Assembly (NCBI GenBank): GCA_030052745.1
Contig: JANBVO010000030.1
Span: 310,001 to 374,000, forward strand
DNA from: Pleurostoma richardsiae
Taxonomy: Eukaryota; Ascomycota; Sordariomycetes; Calosphaeriales; Pleurostomataceae
Reading direction: 5' to 3'
DNA length: 64,000 nt
In this document: in pieces, positions 53,424 through 64,000 of the stretch
Layout: the number at the start of each line of letters is the position of its first letter
Numbering within the stretch: position 1 is the first letter of the stretch
Translations under genes and position numbers: made by a program
Notes under the pieces: model-generated
The model's database searches: none
Told to the model about the DNA's origin: nothing
What the model saw: only the letters and a program-made list of their open reading frames with translations

Positions 53424-54597
53424 TTATTTTCCCGGTGGAGCGCCGGTTCTCGTAGCCCAGTCCTCCATCATCTTCAAGACGTTCTTCTCTTTCCCATCAT
53501 ATGCAACATGCTTCATCCACACTGCAAGACTCTTGATGCGCTTAGGATGGATGCGGTCCAAGATTGCTGTGTTCCGTGGCTTCGTAATTCCCTCTCCCCA
53601 GTAGCGCCACCATGCCCCGAAGTTTTCACGCCAACTCATGATAGACTCATCGCGAGTCGCGTCAGGACCGAGCGCCCAGTCGACAGACGCACCTGGGTAG
53701 GGCTCTGCGAGAGGTGCATATTCTTCAAAGGGGAGAGTCACATGGGCCGCAGACTTCCCTGTGACTTCCGTGAAGATCTTTGCAATCTCTCCGAAGCTGA
53801 CGTTGTCCGTTAGGACTGAAAGATCCATACCCGCCGATTCGACCGGGTTGTCAAAGATCCAGAGATTATATATGCCGATGTCGCAGAGAGCTATCAGCGG
53901 GATTTTCGCATCACTCTCTTCAGTTTGAGAAAATGTGTTAGCTAGCTATGCAGGGCTAGGAGTTCATGGAGAAAAGAGTAAGGACTCACGGGCTGGGTTA
54001 GCCCACACGAATGACCCATCTGGCTGTTCCTTAGGGACGAACAATCCACCCATGAGCATGTCCATATACGGGCCGGTGCTGAAAAGGGTGCTTTTCATGC
54101 TCTCCTGCCCCTGAGCGAGGATGAACTTGCCGACTCTCCCTTTGGAATCCATATGGCCGCAATGGTACTCCTCGTTAAAGTCAGCGATTGATAAGGCGTA
54201 TTCGATGTTCGCCCAGACGTAGTGCTGCACTCGCTCCGACCTTGCGATCTCGTAAGCCCTGAAGCCATAGAAGAGCTCATCCTTCTCTCCCAAAGTGAAC
54301 CCGTCGGTATTGACCCAGGCCCCGTATACGCCGTTGAGGAGATTGTGTAGGTCCTCCTGGTTGTCCTGAGTGCCCTGGAGTAACGTCACGTTTGGGAGAG
54401 AAGCGAGCTGCTTTGCGCGGGAAGACTCCGGGTTTCGAGTCAAGACTCTGAGTCGATATCGTCCGCTCTGGGCCAAGGCTAGCTCGGGGTAAGCACAAGT
54501 CGATGGCGTATTTACGCTTTTTTCCCTTACCTTGGACTACAGGCATGCCTTGAGCACCAGTGCCGCCGATGACGGCGATCTCCTTTAAGTCGGCCAT
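53424..54597 (-). CDS. NmrA-like NAD(P)-binding protein
   Basis: Three exons (54597-54531, 54478-53990, 53917-53424; introns of 52 and 72 nt) give 349 residues. The N-terminus IAVIGGTGAQGMPVV is the glycine-rich NAD(P) motif of the atypical SDR/NmrA group. Then come RVLTRNPESSRAKQLASLPNVTLLQGTQDN, YGAWVNTDGF, the VQHYVWANIEYA strand, a GHMDSKGRVGKFI helix, FSTGPYMDMLMGG and a C-terminal substrate-like domain with LSVLTDNVSFGEIAKIFTEVTGK. The NmrA family includes redox sensors that bind transcription factors (Aspergillus NmrA with AreA) and enzymes such as isoflavone-reductase-like proteins; no YxxxK is seen here, so a sensor or a divergent reductase are both possible. No signal peptide; cytosolic. 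Confidence 0.9.
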
Positions 54598-55402
54598 TAT
54601 TTCGATAAATACTGCTGTATCGGTGTGTATCTTACGATACTAAGGCATACAATCACATTGCTAAGCCTTTAATTAACCTCCCCTAAGGGAGAGCCTTGCA
54701 GTTACTTATAGTCCTACCTTAGTACCAAAGCGTCGGCAGGTTTTCTAATCATGGGATACCAGTGACTGGAGATAGGGATTTTAGATCCTAGAGTGTCACC
54801 TAAGTCGGTTCCCACCACTGGGGTCCCAGCATTTACCGACGCTTGTAATCCTTCCGAGCTGCAAATCATCCTACGTCAGGCTCGGGCGATTTTGACACAA
54901 GAGCCTCCATATCGGTACTTCAATGCTCGTCTTATCAATCCTCTCGCATTTCATGATCTATGTCAAGACTAGGCCCGGGATTTCGGCCGAACTGCTCACC
55001 AAAACAAACCGGTATCTCAAAACTTTGGCACATGAATGTTTGGCAATCAATGTTCAGTAAACAATGCTTTGTAATAGATATTTCGACCCTAATTGCAACG
55101 TAATTACGTGCTGCAGATCCCATAAGAACTTCCAATCCGGCGCTCGGCTACCCCCCAAACCTGCAAGTACGAGATAAGTCCCTGTCCTGGCATTTGGGGT
55201 TCAAAAGGTTGGTTGAAAGAGCCTGCTCTTCCCTGTCAGGACGATGCCGCAGGGCAGGACACCATTCCCCACAACATAAAACTTTCCACTCTGTTTCCTG
55301 CATGATCACGACCTGCCACTCCTCCGTCGTATTCGTCGTCTCTCAACTCTCCTATCGTGGACACGATTAGCTGCTTCACGATCTCTCAGGGAAGAGTAAT
55401 GC
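54598..55402. other. Intergenic region
   Basis: 805 bp upstream of the NmrA-like gene. The minus-strand frame at 55306-55512 overlaps the next gene's end and is not supported. Confidence 0.5.
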
Positions 55403-56803
55403 TCACACTTTGGATCTGTCACTCTTTGAGCGAGTTTGTACCATGTATCCGGCAACCGTGGCCTTTTTTGCTCTAGGGCCGTTATTTGCTCTGGAGCCGC
55501 TCTTCGCTCCACGGTGGGTTTCGCTCAGCTGCGACCGCAGACTGTCAATCACAAGCAACAAGTTTTGCAACTGAGCGTGGTTATCCAGATCACTGTCTGC
55601 GTGCCTAGCTCTCAATCTGGCCAAGTCGTCGTCCAACTCTTGCGTGTTCTCCCGTAGGCCGGTGGCTGTTTGACGGGAGTCTTCAAGGCAGCGGCGAAGC
55701 CTGGAATTCTCGTCGTGGAGGTCGTGGTTCGTCCTTCCCAGCTGCTCGGCTTTTGTAGCTTCGAGCTCGGCTGACACGTATCGGAGTTGCTCATTGGACC
55801 TGTTTAGCTCTTGGTTCAACCTATCCACACTTTCTCGCTGTTGATGTAGTTGCTCGCGCAAGTCAGTCCGTTCCTGTCGAAGCCGAGTATTCTCGTCGGC
55901 AAACCTTACTCGGTCTGCTTTGGCTGCCAGCACTTCTTTCTTCCTGTTCTCGAGTTCTACCGCGTCTGCGTCTTGCGAGTGCCTCAACCCTTCAAGCTCC
56001 CTGCGAGCCTCACGTTGCCGGGCCTCCATGGTCTGCTCCGAACGAACAGCCAAATCACGTTCAGCGATCATTTTCCCCAGTTCCAGTCGTACATTGGCTA
56101 GTTCTCGCTGTGACTCCTCTTCTTTCTGCAGGTGTTGTACCCTTTCACCTCGTATCTCCTCCAATAGCGCGTCAATGTAATTAGCTTGAACATCCTGCAG
56201 GCCTTCGGACCTGAGCAATGCCACTTCCTTCCCTTGAAGTTCTTCTTTCGTGCTCTGTAGTTCTCCTTCGACTTCTTTCAGCTTCTCCTCGGCGTGTATC
56301 TTTTCCTCCATATGCCTCTCTCGCTCATACGCTAAAGACGCAGCAGTGAACTCCTCTAGCCCTCGCGTTTCTATCTGGTCAAGTAGGTATGCCAATAAGG
56401 GCTGGACCGCTCTGAGAGCAGCTATAAATCCCCTGTCGGAGACCTGAGCGCCACCCTCCCTAGAGGCCGTGAAGACGGGGCGTGTTTCATTCCCAACATG
56501 CAGCCCGGATCCTCCCTGATCAGGATGGTTTGTAGCGCACGAAGCGGTAGCGGGAGGTGACCGGGGAATTCTGCCGCCGTAATTGTCTTGTACCCCATCT
56601 GACATTCCCTCTTGGCCGGATGCTCTTCCTCCGTATCCTCGTGAATTGGCCGGAGTTCTGGGCGAGTCACCAGTGTGCGGCATTCTTGGAACTGGTATGC
56701 TTAAGGCACGCGTATGAGACCGTTGTGTCGCGGGTCCTGACGAGCCTGCGGCCTGCTCCATCCAGGGTATGGACAGGTCCGATATTCGCCGGGAGATGGG
56801 CAT
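55403..56803 (-). CDS. Long coiled-coil protein, unknown function
   Basis: A single exon encodes 466 residues from ATG (MPISRRISDLSIPWM). Residues 1-120 are low-complexity and rich in Ser, Pro, Gly and Arg. A short conserved-looking helix (FIAALRAVQPLLAYLLDQIETRG) follows near 125-150. Residues about 150-430 form an almost unbroken coiled coil with strong heptads (ERERHMEEKIHAEEKL, ELQSTKEELQGKE, LNQELNRSNEQL). The C-terminus is basic (GSRANNGPRAKKATVAG). Likeness to SMC or myosin tails is compositional only. No membrane segment is seen. No family recognised; a scaffold role is a guess. It could have an unrecognised 3' exon, since the frame ends without any domain boundary. Confidence 0.68.
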   Translation of the reverse strand: MPISRRISDLSIPWMEQAAGSSGPATQRSHTRALSIPVPRMPHTGDSPRTPANSRGYGGRASGQEGMSDGVQDNYGGRIPRSPPATASCATNHPDQGGSGLHVGNETRPVFTASREGGAQVSDRGFIAALRAVQPLLAYLLDQIETRGLEEFTAASLAYERERHMEEKIHAEEKLKEVEGELQSTKEELQGKEVALLRSEGLQDVQANYIDALLEEIRGERVQHLQKEEESQRELANVRLELGKMIAERDLAVRSEQTMEARQREARRELEGLRHSQDADAVELENRKKEVLAAKADRVRFADENTRLRQERTDLREQLHQQRESVDRLNQELNRSNEQLRYVSAELEATKAEQLGRTNHDLHDENSRLRRCLEDSRQTATGLRENTQELDDDLARLRARHADSDLDNHAQLQNLLLVIDSLRSQLSETHRGAKSGSRANNGPRAKKATVAGYMVQTRSKSDRSKV

Positions 56804-57756
56804 TGTGTCTAGTCACTTTGTCAACGTTCAGTCTGTTTGCAACGAAAGGCTTCGTACTGTAGAGTTTGTGGGCTGTGCTGAAAGGTAAAGTCACAGAACA
56901 CGATCTTGAGACGAGAATAATGAGAATTGAGAGACAAGAGAGCAGTGAACGAAAGGAGGGCGCCCTTATGAGCACACACGAACTCTCCTTCCTTCGCAAC
57001 TGCCTGCTAGCCTACACAGACCACCACTTTCGTTCTACAAAGGACGTGTATACGCGTGTCTTCCGGTCCATCTCACCCGGACCATCCGGCCGCATATGCA
57101 TGGCGCAATCGAGTCTTGCAATCATGGACTCTCTTTCACGAAGTAGAAGGGCCGTCTTCAAGCGCAATTCGGCGAGCCGCCATCCGTGGGTGACAGCCAA
57201 CATGACAGCCTGCTTCTCATGCCTTGATCAGGAGCAATCGCGTGCGTTCGGGACATGCTCGACAGACGACGTGATAGGCTCGAGATAACTTAGCAAGGCG
57301 AGCATGTCCTGATAGGGTCGGTGTTAGCGGGCAGATTTGCTATTCGGTCATGAACAAGCATGATCTCCACCGTCTTACTTGCTCTCTAAGCCTCTCTCTA
57401 GGTCGTGGCTTTTTTCAATGGCTCATTTTTCTGCACTTTGCTGCGAGCGGTTGTTTTCAGCGATCCAAGCCGGGAACGTGACAAAAATGACTAACAGGAT
57501 GATAGTGTGAGATAGAGTAACGTACTCATGGGCGTGGAGTGGGAAATACCTGAGGTACAATCAAATATCCAACGGAGACATATCAGGATCAGGTGTACAG
57601 GAACTAGGAATCGAGGCGATAGCAGATAATCGATATATGAGAAACAGAGTGATCAATTGAATGAAATACTAGAATACGCCAACAGTCATCTCCATATTGC
57701 AATCTACCTGATCACAAGACAGCTACCATTATATCCTTTCCCTTCCGCAATCCCCC
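56804..57756. other. Intergenic region
   Basis: 953 bp between the coiled-coil gene start and the 3' end of the GMC gene. A plus-strand open frame at 56866-57288 has no features I can support. Confidence 0.45.
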
Positions 57757-59496
57757 TCAATGGTAAAGATCCTTATGCTCAGCCTTAATCAAGTCAGCAC
57801 CCTTTTCCCCGACCATGTATACTGAGTTCTGGATGCGGCAGTCGGGAATAACCGGCATGACGGAAGCGTCAATGACCCGCAGATTCTTGACGCCGTGGAC
57901 CTTGAGCGCAGGGTCAACGACACCTTGGCCAATGTTCTTGGATAAACGGTTGGTACCGCAAGGGTGGAATGCTGTCTGGCACCTGTCCAAGACGGCCCTC
58001 TTCATCTGCTCGTCGTCATCCAGAGGCATCTCCCAGGGATATTCGTCGACGACGATGTCCTTGAAGCCCTCTCCCTTAGTAAGGACATCGTAGCTGAACC
58101 TGATACCCTCACGCATGGCAATGATGTCAAGGTCGTTGGCAAAGAAGTTCAGGTTGATGTTGGGCTGCACAAGCGGGTCGGCGCTGTTGAGCGTCACCTC
58201 GCCGGGGTCGGAAATTGGGCGCACGAGGTCGACGACCACGCTGGTGTAGCAACCCTTCTTAGGGATGGGATAGTGCCACTGGAATGCGCTGCCGAACATG
58301 GACACAAAGTCGAGCTCGAAGTGAGGCTGTCCCTCCGGGGAGAAGGGGTCGAGTCCGCCGTTGGCGGCCTTGGCCTTTCTATACTCCGGGTCTTTCTCCA
58401 GGTACTTATCGATGCGAGGGAAGCCAACCATCTCCAAGAGACCCGAGCCGAGGGGTCCGGTGCTGTTTTTCTTGTAAGCGGCAACAGTAGCGGCGTTCTT
58501 GGGTCCCGCGCGCAGGAGATGATCGTCCATGCCGAAGCCATCCTTGACGCGGAGGACGAAGGGCACACCCGGATGGTCAATCAGATTCTGGCCGACGTGA
58601 GGAGAGTCGACGACCAGGGGAATGCCGTGCCTGGCCAGTTCGCGAGCCGGACCGATGCCACTGAGCATGAGCAGCTTCGGGCTCTCAAACACACCCTGGG
58701 AGACGACCACCTCGCGGCTGGCGTAGAAGCTGAGCTCGTTGCCGGAAGGGTCAATGACTGTCACACCCTTGACCGTCTTGCCAGCATCAATGATGAGACC
58801 CTTGGAATGGACCTCAGCGAGGATGGTGATGTTTGGCTTGTTCTTGACGAAGAGGTAGCTGCCAGAGCGCTTGCCCCTGTAGATGGTGTCGACGCAATGA
58901 GTCAGGCCGATCATCTCGCCATCATAGATGTTCTCGGTAAAAGGCTCGCCCCTAGACTTCCAGGCCTTGGTGAGGACATCACGAAAAGGCTGCATGTCAT
59001 CGAGAAGCTCGGCGTGAGAGATGGGGATCGGGCCGCCGCCGCCAATTTTCTTCAGCTCAGACGGATAAAGCTTCAAGTCATCGTGGTAAGTTGCGCTCTT
59101 GCGGAGGTAAGGGACCAAAGGATCCCACGTCCACTCCTTGCCGCCATACTCGCCCCACCTGTCAAAGGTGCCTTTGCAGCCGGGAACCCAGGTGAAGTAG
59201 TTGAGGGAGGAGCTGCCGCCGAGAGCCTTGCCGCGAGTGTTGGGCTTCTCGATACGCTCGTAGTCGTCACGCTTGACCATGGTGGTCTTATAGGCCCAGT
59301 CATACTGGCTGCCGCGGAGGTCCATAGCCTTGGCAGGGGTGGTGATGTCCGGGACATTCTCTGGATCGCCAACACCGGCCTCGACAATCAGGATGGTGAC
59401 ATTGGGGTTCTCGGCGAGTCGACCAGCCACGACATTACCCGCCGTGCCGCCGCCGACAATGATGAAGTCGAAGTGAGCTCCGTTGATGTTAGACAT
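57757..59496 (-). CDS. GMC-family FAD oxidoreductase
   Basis: A single exon encodes 579 residues. The FAD-binding Rossmann motif FIIVGGGTAGNVVAGRLAE lies at the N-terminus with the ribose-binding glutamate in ILIVEAG. GMC signature 1 is GKALGGSSSLNYFTWVPG, and signature 2 GVFESPKLLMLSGIGPA follows. The C-terminus has AFHPCGTNRLSK, with the conserved catalytic-region histidine, and a second site at RIQNSVYMVGEKGADLI. There is no signal peptide, so an intracellular alcohol, choline or glucose-type oxidase or dehydrogenase is likely; the substrate cannot be told. If it is an oxidase it makes H2O2, for which the catalase gene 1.9 kb away would be a sink; that link is inference. Codon use gives a 516-codon open frame on the other strand, which is a shadow. 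Confidence 0.94.
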   Translation of the reverse strand: MSNINGAHFDFIIVGGGTAGNVVAGRLAENPNVTILIVEAGVGDPENVPDITTPAKAMDLRGSQYDWAYKTTMVKRDDYERIEKPNTRGKALGGSSSLNYFTWVPGCKGTFDRWGEYGGKEWTWDPLVPYLRKSATYHDDLKLYPSELKKIGGGGPIPISHAELLDDMQPFRDVLTKAWKSRGEPFTENIYDGEMIGLTHCVDTIYRGKRSGSYLFVKNKPNITILAEVHSKGLIIDAGKTVKGVTVIDPSGNELSFYASREVVVSQGVFESPKLLMLSGIGPARELARHGIPLVVDSPHVGQNLIDHPGVPFVLRVKDGFGMDDHLLRAGPKNAATVAAYKKNSTGPLGSGLLEMVGFPRIDKYLEKDPEYRKAKAANGGLDPFSPEGQPHFELDFVSMFGSAFQWHYPIPKKGCYTSVVVDLVRPISDPGEVTLNSADPLVQPNINLNFFANDLDIIAMREGIRFSYDVLTKGEGFKDIVVDEYPWEMPLDDDEQMKRAVLDRCQTAFHPCGTNRLSKNIGQGVVDPALKVHGVKNLRVIDASVMPVIPDCRIQNSVYMVGEKGADLIKAEHKDLYH

Positions 59497-61399
59497 GATG
59501 AGCGAGTCCTATGATGACCAGGATCTTTGGAATGATGCACAGATAGATCGAACGAGATGCGATATCTGACGGTCAGACATGCCCCCATCTTTATACACCG
59601 GCAACGCTATCTGGATTGCTGGATCCCCCAACGTTCACCCTTACAGAAAGACCAGACGCAATGACCTCGTCGTTCTCACGAGTCCATGACTAGCCAGAAA
59701 CCCAAAAGGGCACTTACTCATACCGAGCGCGGGGTCTCAGGGAATATGAATAAGCTATTGGTCAACTACTCTTTCCAATACGAGCAGTTTCAGCTCCTTC
59801 ACGGTCGTTGAGAAGCATCTCGACGGTGGTGGTCCCAAATGCCAAGTTGCGGTAGATCAAGGAAACTCCACCGCCCTGGCGACAAATCAGCGAAGGTCAA
59901 TCGAGAGTGGAACAGTCCTTAGCGTTGGGGATCCAGGAACACCCCCGTAGCCATTGGCCAGTCAGTGGACTCTTCTCAACAACAGCCCGCATTGGGAATC
60001 TGACAAGTGAGATGACGTTTCCCTGCTGCTGAAGACATCAATGACAGGAGCGTCAGGAAGGGGGTACGAATCCACATGAGCTGTAACCCAGGGGTGTTGG
60101 GCAACGGACAAGAAGTCCGGGGACGAACCGGGGGAAAGCCGTGCCAATCTCGGCGAAAGCCTGGGCGCCGGATGCGCCACTTTGATGTGGGAGGTGTGGC
60201 AGGTGTGGACAGCAAGGGAAAGGAGACCTTAGGTAAGCCAACCTTAAACCCATCGGACCAATAGTAGCCAGGCACACGTCGAGCTAGAAACGGAAGACGC
60301 TCTGTTATTGGCCAGTTACTATTTCCAGGAAGCGTTAGATCCTCTATCCCATATCAGTCAGCCACCTTAGCTCAGGGCCTAGGGCTGAGTGACCCCCGGA
60401 CAGAGACATTGTTCCCGCAACCCGGCCATCAAGAGCTCACTGTCGCCCCTGGGGATATCAAGCCGAAGATCTCGCACGGTTGATGACTGAGATCCTGTCC
60501 CGGCGGGGGATTGCGTAGTATCATGACCATTTCCATGTCGGAGCTCGGCAGTTGGGTTGAACCATGGATCGATGGGTAAGCTCTAGCGTGAAGCCGCAGT
60601 TGCCGGAACCGATTCACATGTATCCTTCTGATGACGTCTGGAGCTGCCCGTCAACGCCCAAGCTATCTCGAGTTGATTCCTGGTAATTGGATACCTGATA
60701 CGACGCAGACGCGTCATCGTCCCCTCACCGCTTTGTCTCTCGAGCTGCGTCTGGGTCGCGGTAGCTCGGATAGCCAATAGGCTTGACAATATCGAGCTAC
60801 CCATGGACAACAAGCAGCAGTGTAATTAGGAACTGAGACCACTACTTTGACAGAGCAAGACAAATTTGATAAGCTTCAGAATTACGTCACAAACTACAAG
60901 GAGGTGAAGCAAGACGGACAGGCTTACTGAGACTTGGTGTGAACAGTGGAGGGATGAATAGATATCTTCGTGGTGGCATCAAGGCTAACACCGGTATGCA
61001 GGGAGATGTGTAAGACGTCCGAACTACCTAAGCCATCCAGGGAAGGACTACTAGACGAATCATGGCCTTTCTCGTAATCAAACATAAATTGGGACACCAA
61101 TCAGTGGCATACTTCTACAATATTTCGCACCGTCAGCGGGTGCAAAGGATCCGCATTTGTGCGTTCCACTCTCGTGCCTCCCCGACTTAGACCCGCTCCG
61201 GTAGGTATGAGCTAGCCCGCGTGGATGCGTGCCCGCGATCCTGACGTCGGAAAGCAAGATACAGCAAGCAATCGGGTATTGCCAGCTGAGTTTCCCATGG
61301 CCATAAATCGTCTGGGGCCCTGCGTTCCTCTTGATCGTATCAGCCTCTTCACATTTCAAATCCAAGTTTGACCCACTCAACAAAACTGAATTACGCACC
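59497..61399. other. Divergent promoter region of GMC and catalase genes
   Basis: 1.9 kb between the divergent GMC and catalase starts. Overlapping small frames near 59962-60277 and 60583-60813 are not convincing. No element recognised. Confidence 0.45.
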
Positions 61400-63513
61400 A
61401 TGGCGACAGACTACACCCTTGCCGAAGGCTGCCCATATCCAAGCAACACCACAAGCGTTCAGTTGCGAAATGGTTCGGGAGGCGGTCTGGTTCTGCTCCA
61501 AGACACCCAACTCATAGAGACACTGGCTCATTTCTCCAGGGAGAGGATTCCTGAGAGGTGAGAGAAGAAAAAGTCCAGCTCTCCCGTACATGGATGCTAA
61601 CGCTGCTCGTTTCCTAGAGTTGTCCACGCCAAAGCCGCCGGGTATGTCCAGGAGTCATCCCAAGCTCCGACATGATATCCTAACGGTTCCAAAGTGCATA
61701 TGGCGAATTTGAAGTCACCCACGACTGCACTGATATCACTTCAGCTAGCTTCCTCAACGCAATCGGAAAGAAGACGAAGGTTCTTCTCCGGATATCGACA
61801 GTCGGACCCGAACGAGGATCCGCCGACACTGCACGAGATGTCCACGGCTGGGCGATGAAGCTGTACACTGACGAGGGGAATCTGGACTGGGTGTTCAATA
61901 ATACTGTGAGTCTTTGCCCACCACTGCAAATACATTCACAGTACGACGCAAAGGATCTAAATACTCACACTGGAGGCAGCCTGTCTTTTTTGTCAGGGAC
62001 CCCATCAAGTTTCCGTCCCTCAACCGATCTCACAAGAGACACCCTCGCACAAACACACCCGATTCAGACATGGTAATACTCTCCCGAAAAGACCAATTAT
62101 GTCAAAAGACAAGAGACGTGGATGCTGACTATTGTGTAGTTCTGGGAGTAAGTTGCAGGTGGCATCCACGAACTGAGTCGCCGATATAGTAACACTTTTC
62201 TGCTCTAGCTTCCATGTGGGTAGTCCGGAAGGAATCCACGAACTCATGCATCTGTTTAGCGATCGAGGAACACCCGCATCACTTCGTCATATGAACGCTT
62301 ATAGTGGGCACACTTACAAGTTCACTAAGGAGGTGAGTTTATCCCACCATTCTTCTCCTGGCATCGCGATGCATTCGGCTCCAAGCCTAATACGATGCCT
62401 CGCCACAGGATGGCAGCTTCAAATATATCAAGGTTCACATCAAGACAGAGATCGGAGTCAAGAACTTTGATCGTGAGACAGCCGTAAAAGTCGCTGGTGA
62501 GAATCCTGATTTCCTGGTCGACGATCTCTTCCAGGCTATCGAAAAGGGCGATTACCCCGTGTGGAATATATTCGTGCAGGTGATGGACCCCAAGGAGGCC
62601 GAGATCTACAAGGTGAACATTTTCGACATGACCAAAGTGTGGTCGCACAAGGATTTTCCTCTGCGTCAAATCGGTCGCTTGACCCTGAATCAAAATGTGA
62701 GTGCTTTTCTTCACTCGCTTCCGTCGAGGCTTCTTGGTCTCTTCAGCCCGGAGGGATGGAAATGCAGAGTACTAATGGCACGGATACGGAATATCAGCCG
62801 CGGAACTACTTCACCGATATTGAACAAGCGGCCTTTTCGCCATCGAACATGGTCCCGGGTTGGGCACCCTCTGCGGATCCCAGTCAGTATCCCCAGTCAC
62901 CCTGCCTGTTCAAGCCCTTGCTGACTAGGACTTCCTAGTGCTTCAAGCGCGGATGTTCGCCTATCCGGACGCGGCCCGTTACCGCCTTGGCGTCAACTAC
63001 CAGCAGTTGCCAACCAACCACGCCGTCGCGCCAGTCTACAGCCCCTTCCAGCGCGACGGCTTCATGAACTTCACCGACAACTATGGCGACGACCCCAACT
63101 ACGTCGGCTCAACGCTGCGGCCCACCACGTTCAGGACCTCGGGCCTGGGCGCCCGGAAGGGCGGCGGACTGAGCACGCTCACGGAGCACGAGAAGTGGAT
63201 AGGCGAGGTCTCGAGCTTCACCAGCGAGGTTGGGCCCGAGGACTTCGAGCAGGCCGCGGCTCTCTGGCAGGTCCTCGGGCGGGAACCGGGCCACCAGGAT
63301 CGGTTTGTGGGCAATGTGGCCGGCCATCTGTCCAAGGCGACCAATTCAAAGCTGCGAGTCAAGGTCTATGGTATGTGCTCAAGTCATTGGAATTGCACCG
63401 TTCTACCAGCACACACGCATAGCTGATTTGATGTCTTTGCAGAACTCTTCTCCCGAGTTAATCAAGATCTCGGGAACCGCATCCGCGCGGCCACGGAGGA
63501 TGCTCTGTCATGA
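61400..63513 (+). CDS. Catalase, small-subunit heme type
   Basis: Ten exons (61400-61557, 61618-61641, 61695-61905, 61980-62072, 62140-62147, 62209-62332, 62409-62696, 62798-62882, 62939-63370, 63443-63513) sum to 497 residues. All heme-catalase landmarks are present: RERIPERVVHAKAAGAYGEF with the distal His56, the Asn of NNTPVFFVRDP, FPSLNRSHKRHPRTN, HELMHLFSDRGTP, YSGHTYKFTKEDG, NYFTDIEQAAFSP and the proximal heme ligand Tyr339 in RMFAYPDAARYRLG. It degrades H2O2 to water and O2. There is no signal peptide and no canonical C-terminal SKL (ends DALS), so it is probably cytosolic, although fungal relatives may be peroxisomal. Exon 5 is only 8 nt (Phe-Trp plus two bases of Asp), and exon 2 is 24 nt. 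The intron at 62697-62797 has a perfect TACTAAT branch site. An in-frame ATG upstream (about 61331) is possible but less likely. Confidence 0.95.
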
Positions 63514-64000
63514 ATTGCTCGGCTTGAATCATCCACTCGGTAGGTAGGAACTAGAGTAGTGTAACAGAGAATGGTGGGATGTATACATGAAACATATGGA
63601 CCAAGTAATACTTCGAAAAGGAGTTGTATTGAAGCTTTGGAACAATAGTCGTTCATCACGCTTGGCAGTGCTCTGTATGCTAATTATGTAGCAATCACGC
63701 GGATGCAGCCGGGCCGTGCGAACAATCCAGACTGTCCCCAGGTTTTCTTATTGTTCCAGGGATTTTCAGACTGATATCGGTATTTTCTAGGTGGAGAATG
63801 CCACTACATGCCGCGGTATACTCCATCAGGCTCTGTTCGATGACGCGGGTTGTGTTGCTTACACCGCAAAATCTTCCAAAGTCCCTCGCGCTAAAAGCTC
63901 GGGTGGGCCGGCGATTCAGCATCTCGGTCGCCGTTCGGCAGGGATGGAAGCTGAAATTCAGAATCTTCTAACTCCCTAGGTAGACAGGCAAGCCAATCAA
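63514..64000. other. 3' flank of the catalase gene
   Basis: 487 bp to the window end. No supported gene; small open frames on both strands near 63695-63979 have no features. Confidence 0.5.

Noticed and set aside
57964-59514. A 516-codon plus-strand open frame opposite the GMC oxidoreductase
   Set aside because: Antisense shadow of a strongly conserved flavoenzyme; no family features of its own.
62697-62797. Shorter intron in the catalase ending at CTCTTCAG (62747), which would add 17 residues
   Set aside because: It would insert a non-conserved segment into the NQNP-NYF region; the later acceptor at 62797 has a perfect TACTAAT branch and restores the conserved spacing.

Overview
The window is nuclear DNA of a filamentous ascomycete (Pezizomycotina; a sordariomycete-like plant-biomass degrader is the best guess). 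The reasons are many short spliceosomal introns (about 50-100 nt) with GT..AG ends and CTAAC/CTGAC branch sites, a Zn2Cys6 regulator, single-copy fungal chromatin genes (SNF5 family, SPT3), and secreted lignocellulose and protein hydrolases including a GH7 cellobiohydrolase with a CBM1. I see no operons, CRISPR array, rRNA, convincing tRNA or intact transposon.

Left part (1-19.5 kb): the 3' end of a type-B carboxylesterase; an unrecognised coiled-coil protein; a six-exon HSPA12-like Hsp70 and, 1 kb away on the other strand, a decayed C-terminal relic of a second Hsp70-like gene; two more coiled-coil proteins (one with degenerate internal repeats, one very GC-rich); an RNA ligase of the DraRnl/Rnl5 type; an eight-exon Zn2Cys6 transcription factor; and an amidohydrolase-fold protein with both histidines of the HxH metal motif replaced by asparagine.

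Middle (19.5-41.7 kb): a SNF5/SMARCB1-family chromatin remodelling subunit with a GATA-type finger, an S28 serine peptidase, an SDR, a small type-I membrane protein, then a cellulose-use neighbourhood: GH7 cellobiohydrolase (30.6-32.4 kb), a convergent MFS sugar transporter (33.1-34.7 kb), a DUF3669-type protein, and a GH3 glycosidase (39.0-41.6 kb). Together these could cut cellulose to cellobiose, hydrolyse it and import the sugars.

Right part (41.8-64 kb): a divergent pair of a BAHD/Tri3-like O-acyltransferase and a 14-TM DHA2 drug:H+ antiporter (possible detoxification or metabolite export), a pepsin-type aspartic protease, SPT3 of SAGA, an NmrA-like NAD(P)-binding protein, a coiled-coil protein, a GMC oxidoreductase and a ten-exon catalase. 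The last two may be linked functionally, since GMC oxidases can make H2O2, but this is inference.

Exon structures were worked out by hand from splice signals, phase and family expectations; in every spliced model the exon lengths sum to a multiple of three. The most interesting observations are an 8-nt microexon in the catalase, two probable GC-AG introns, two stop-free in-frame introns (one inside a zinc finger), the RNA ligase, the Hsp70 relic and the clustered cellulose genes. No clearly undescribed multi-gene system was found; the best candidates for unknown biology are the Hsp70-like/coiled-coil neighbourhood and the acyltransferase-antiporter pair.
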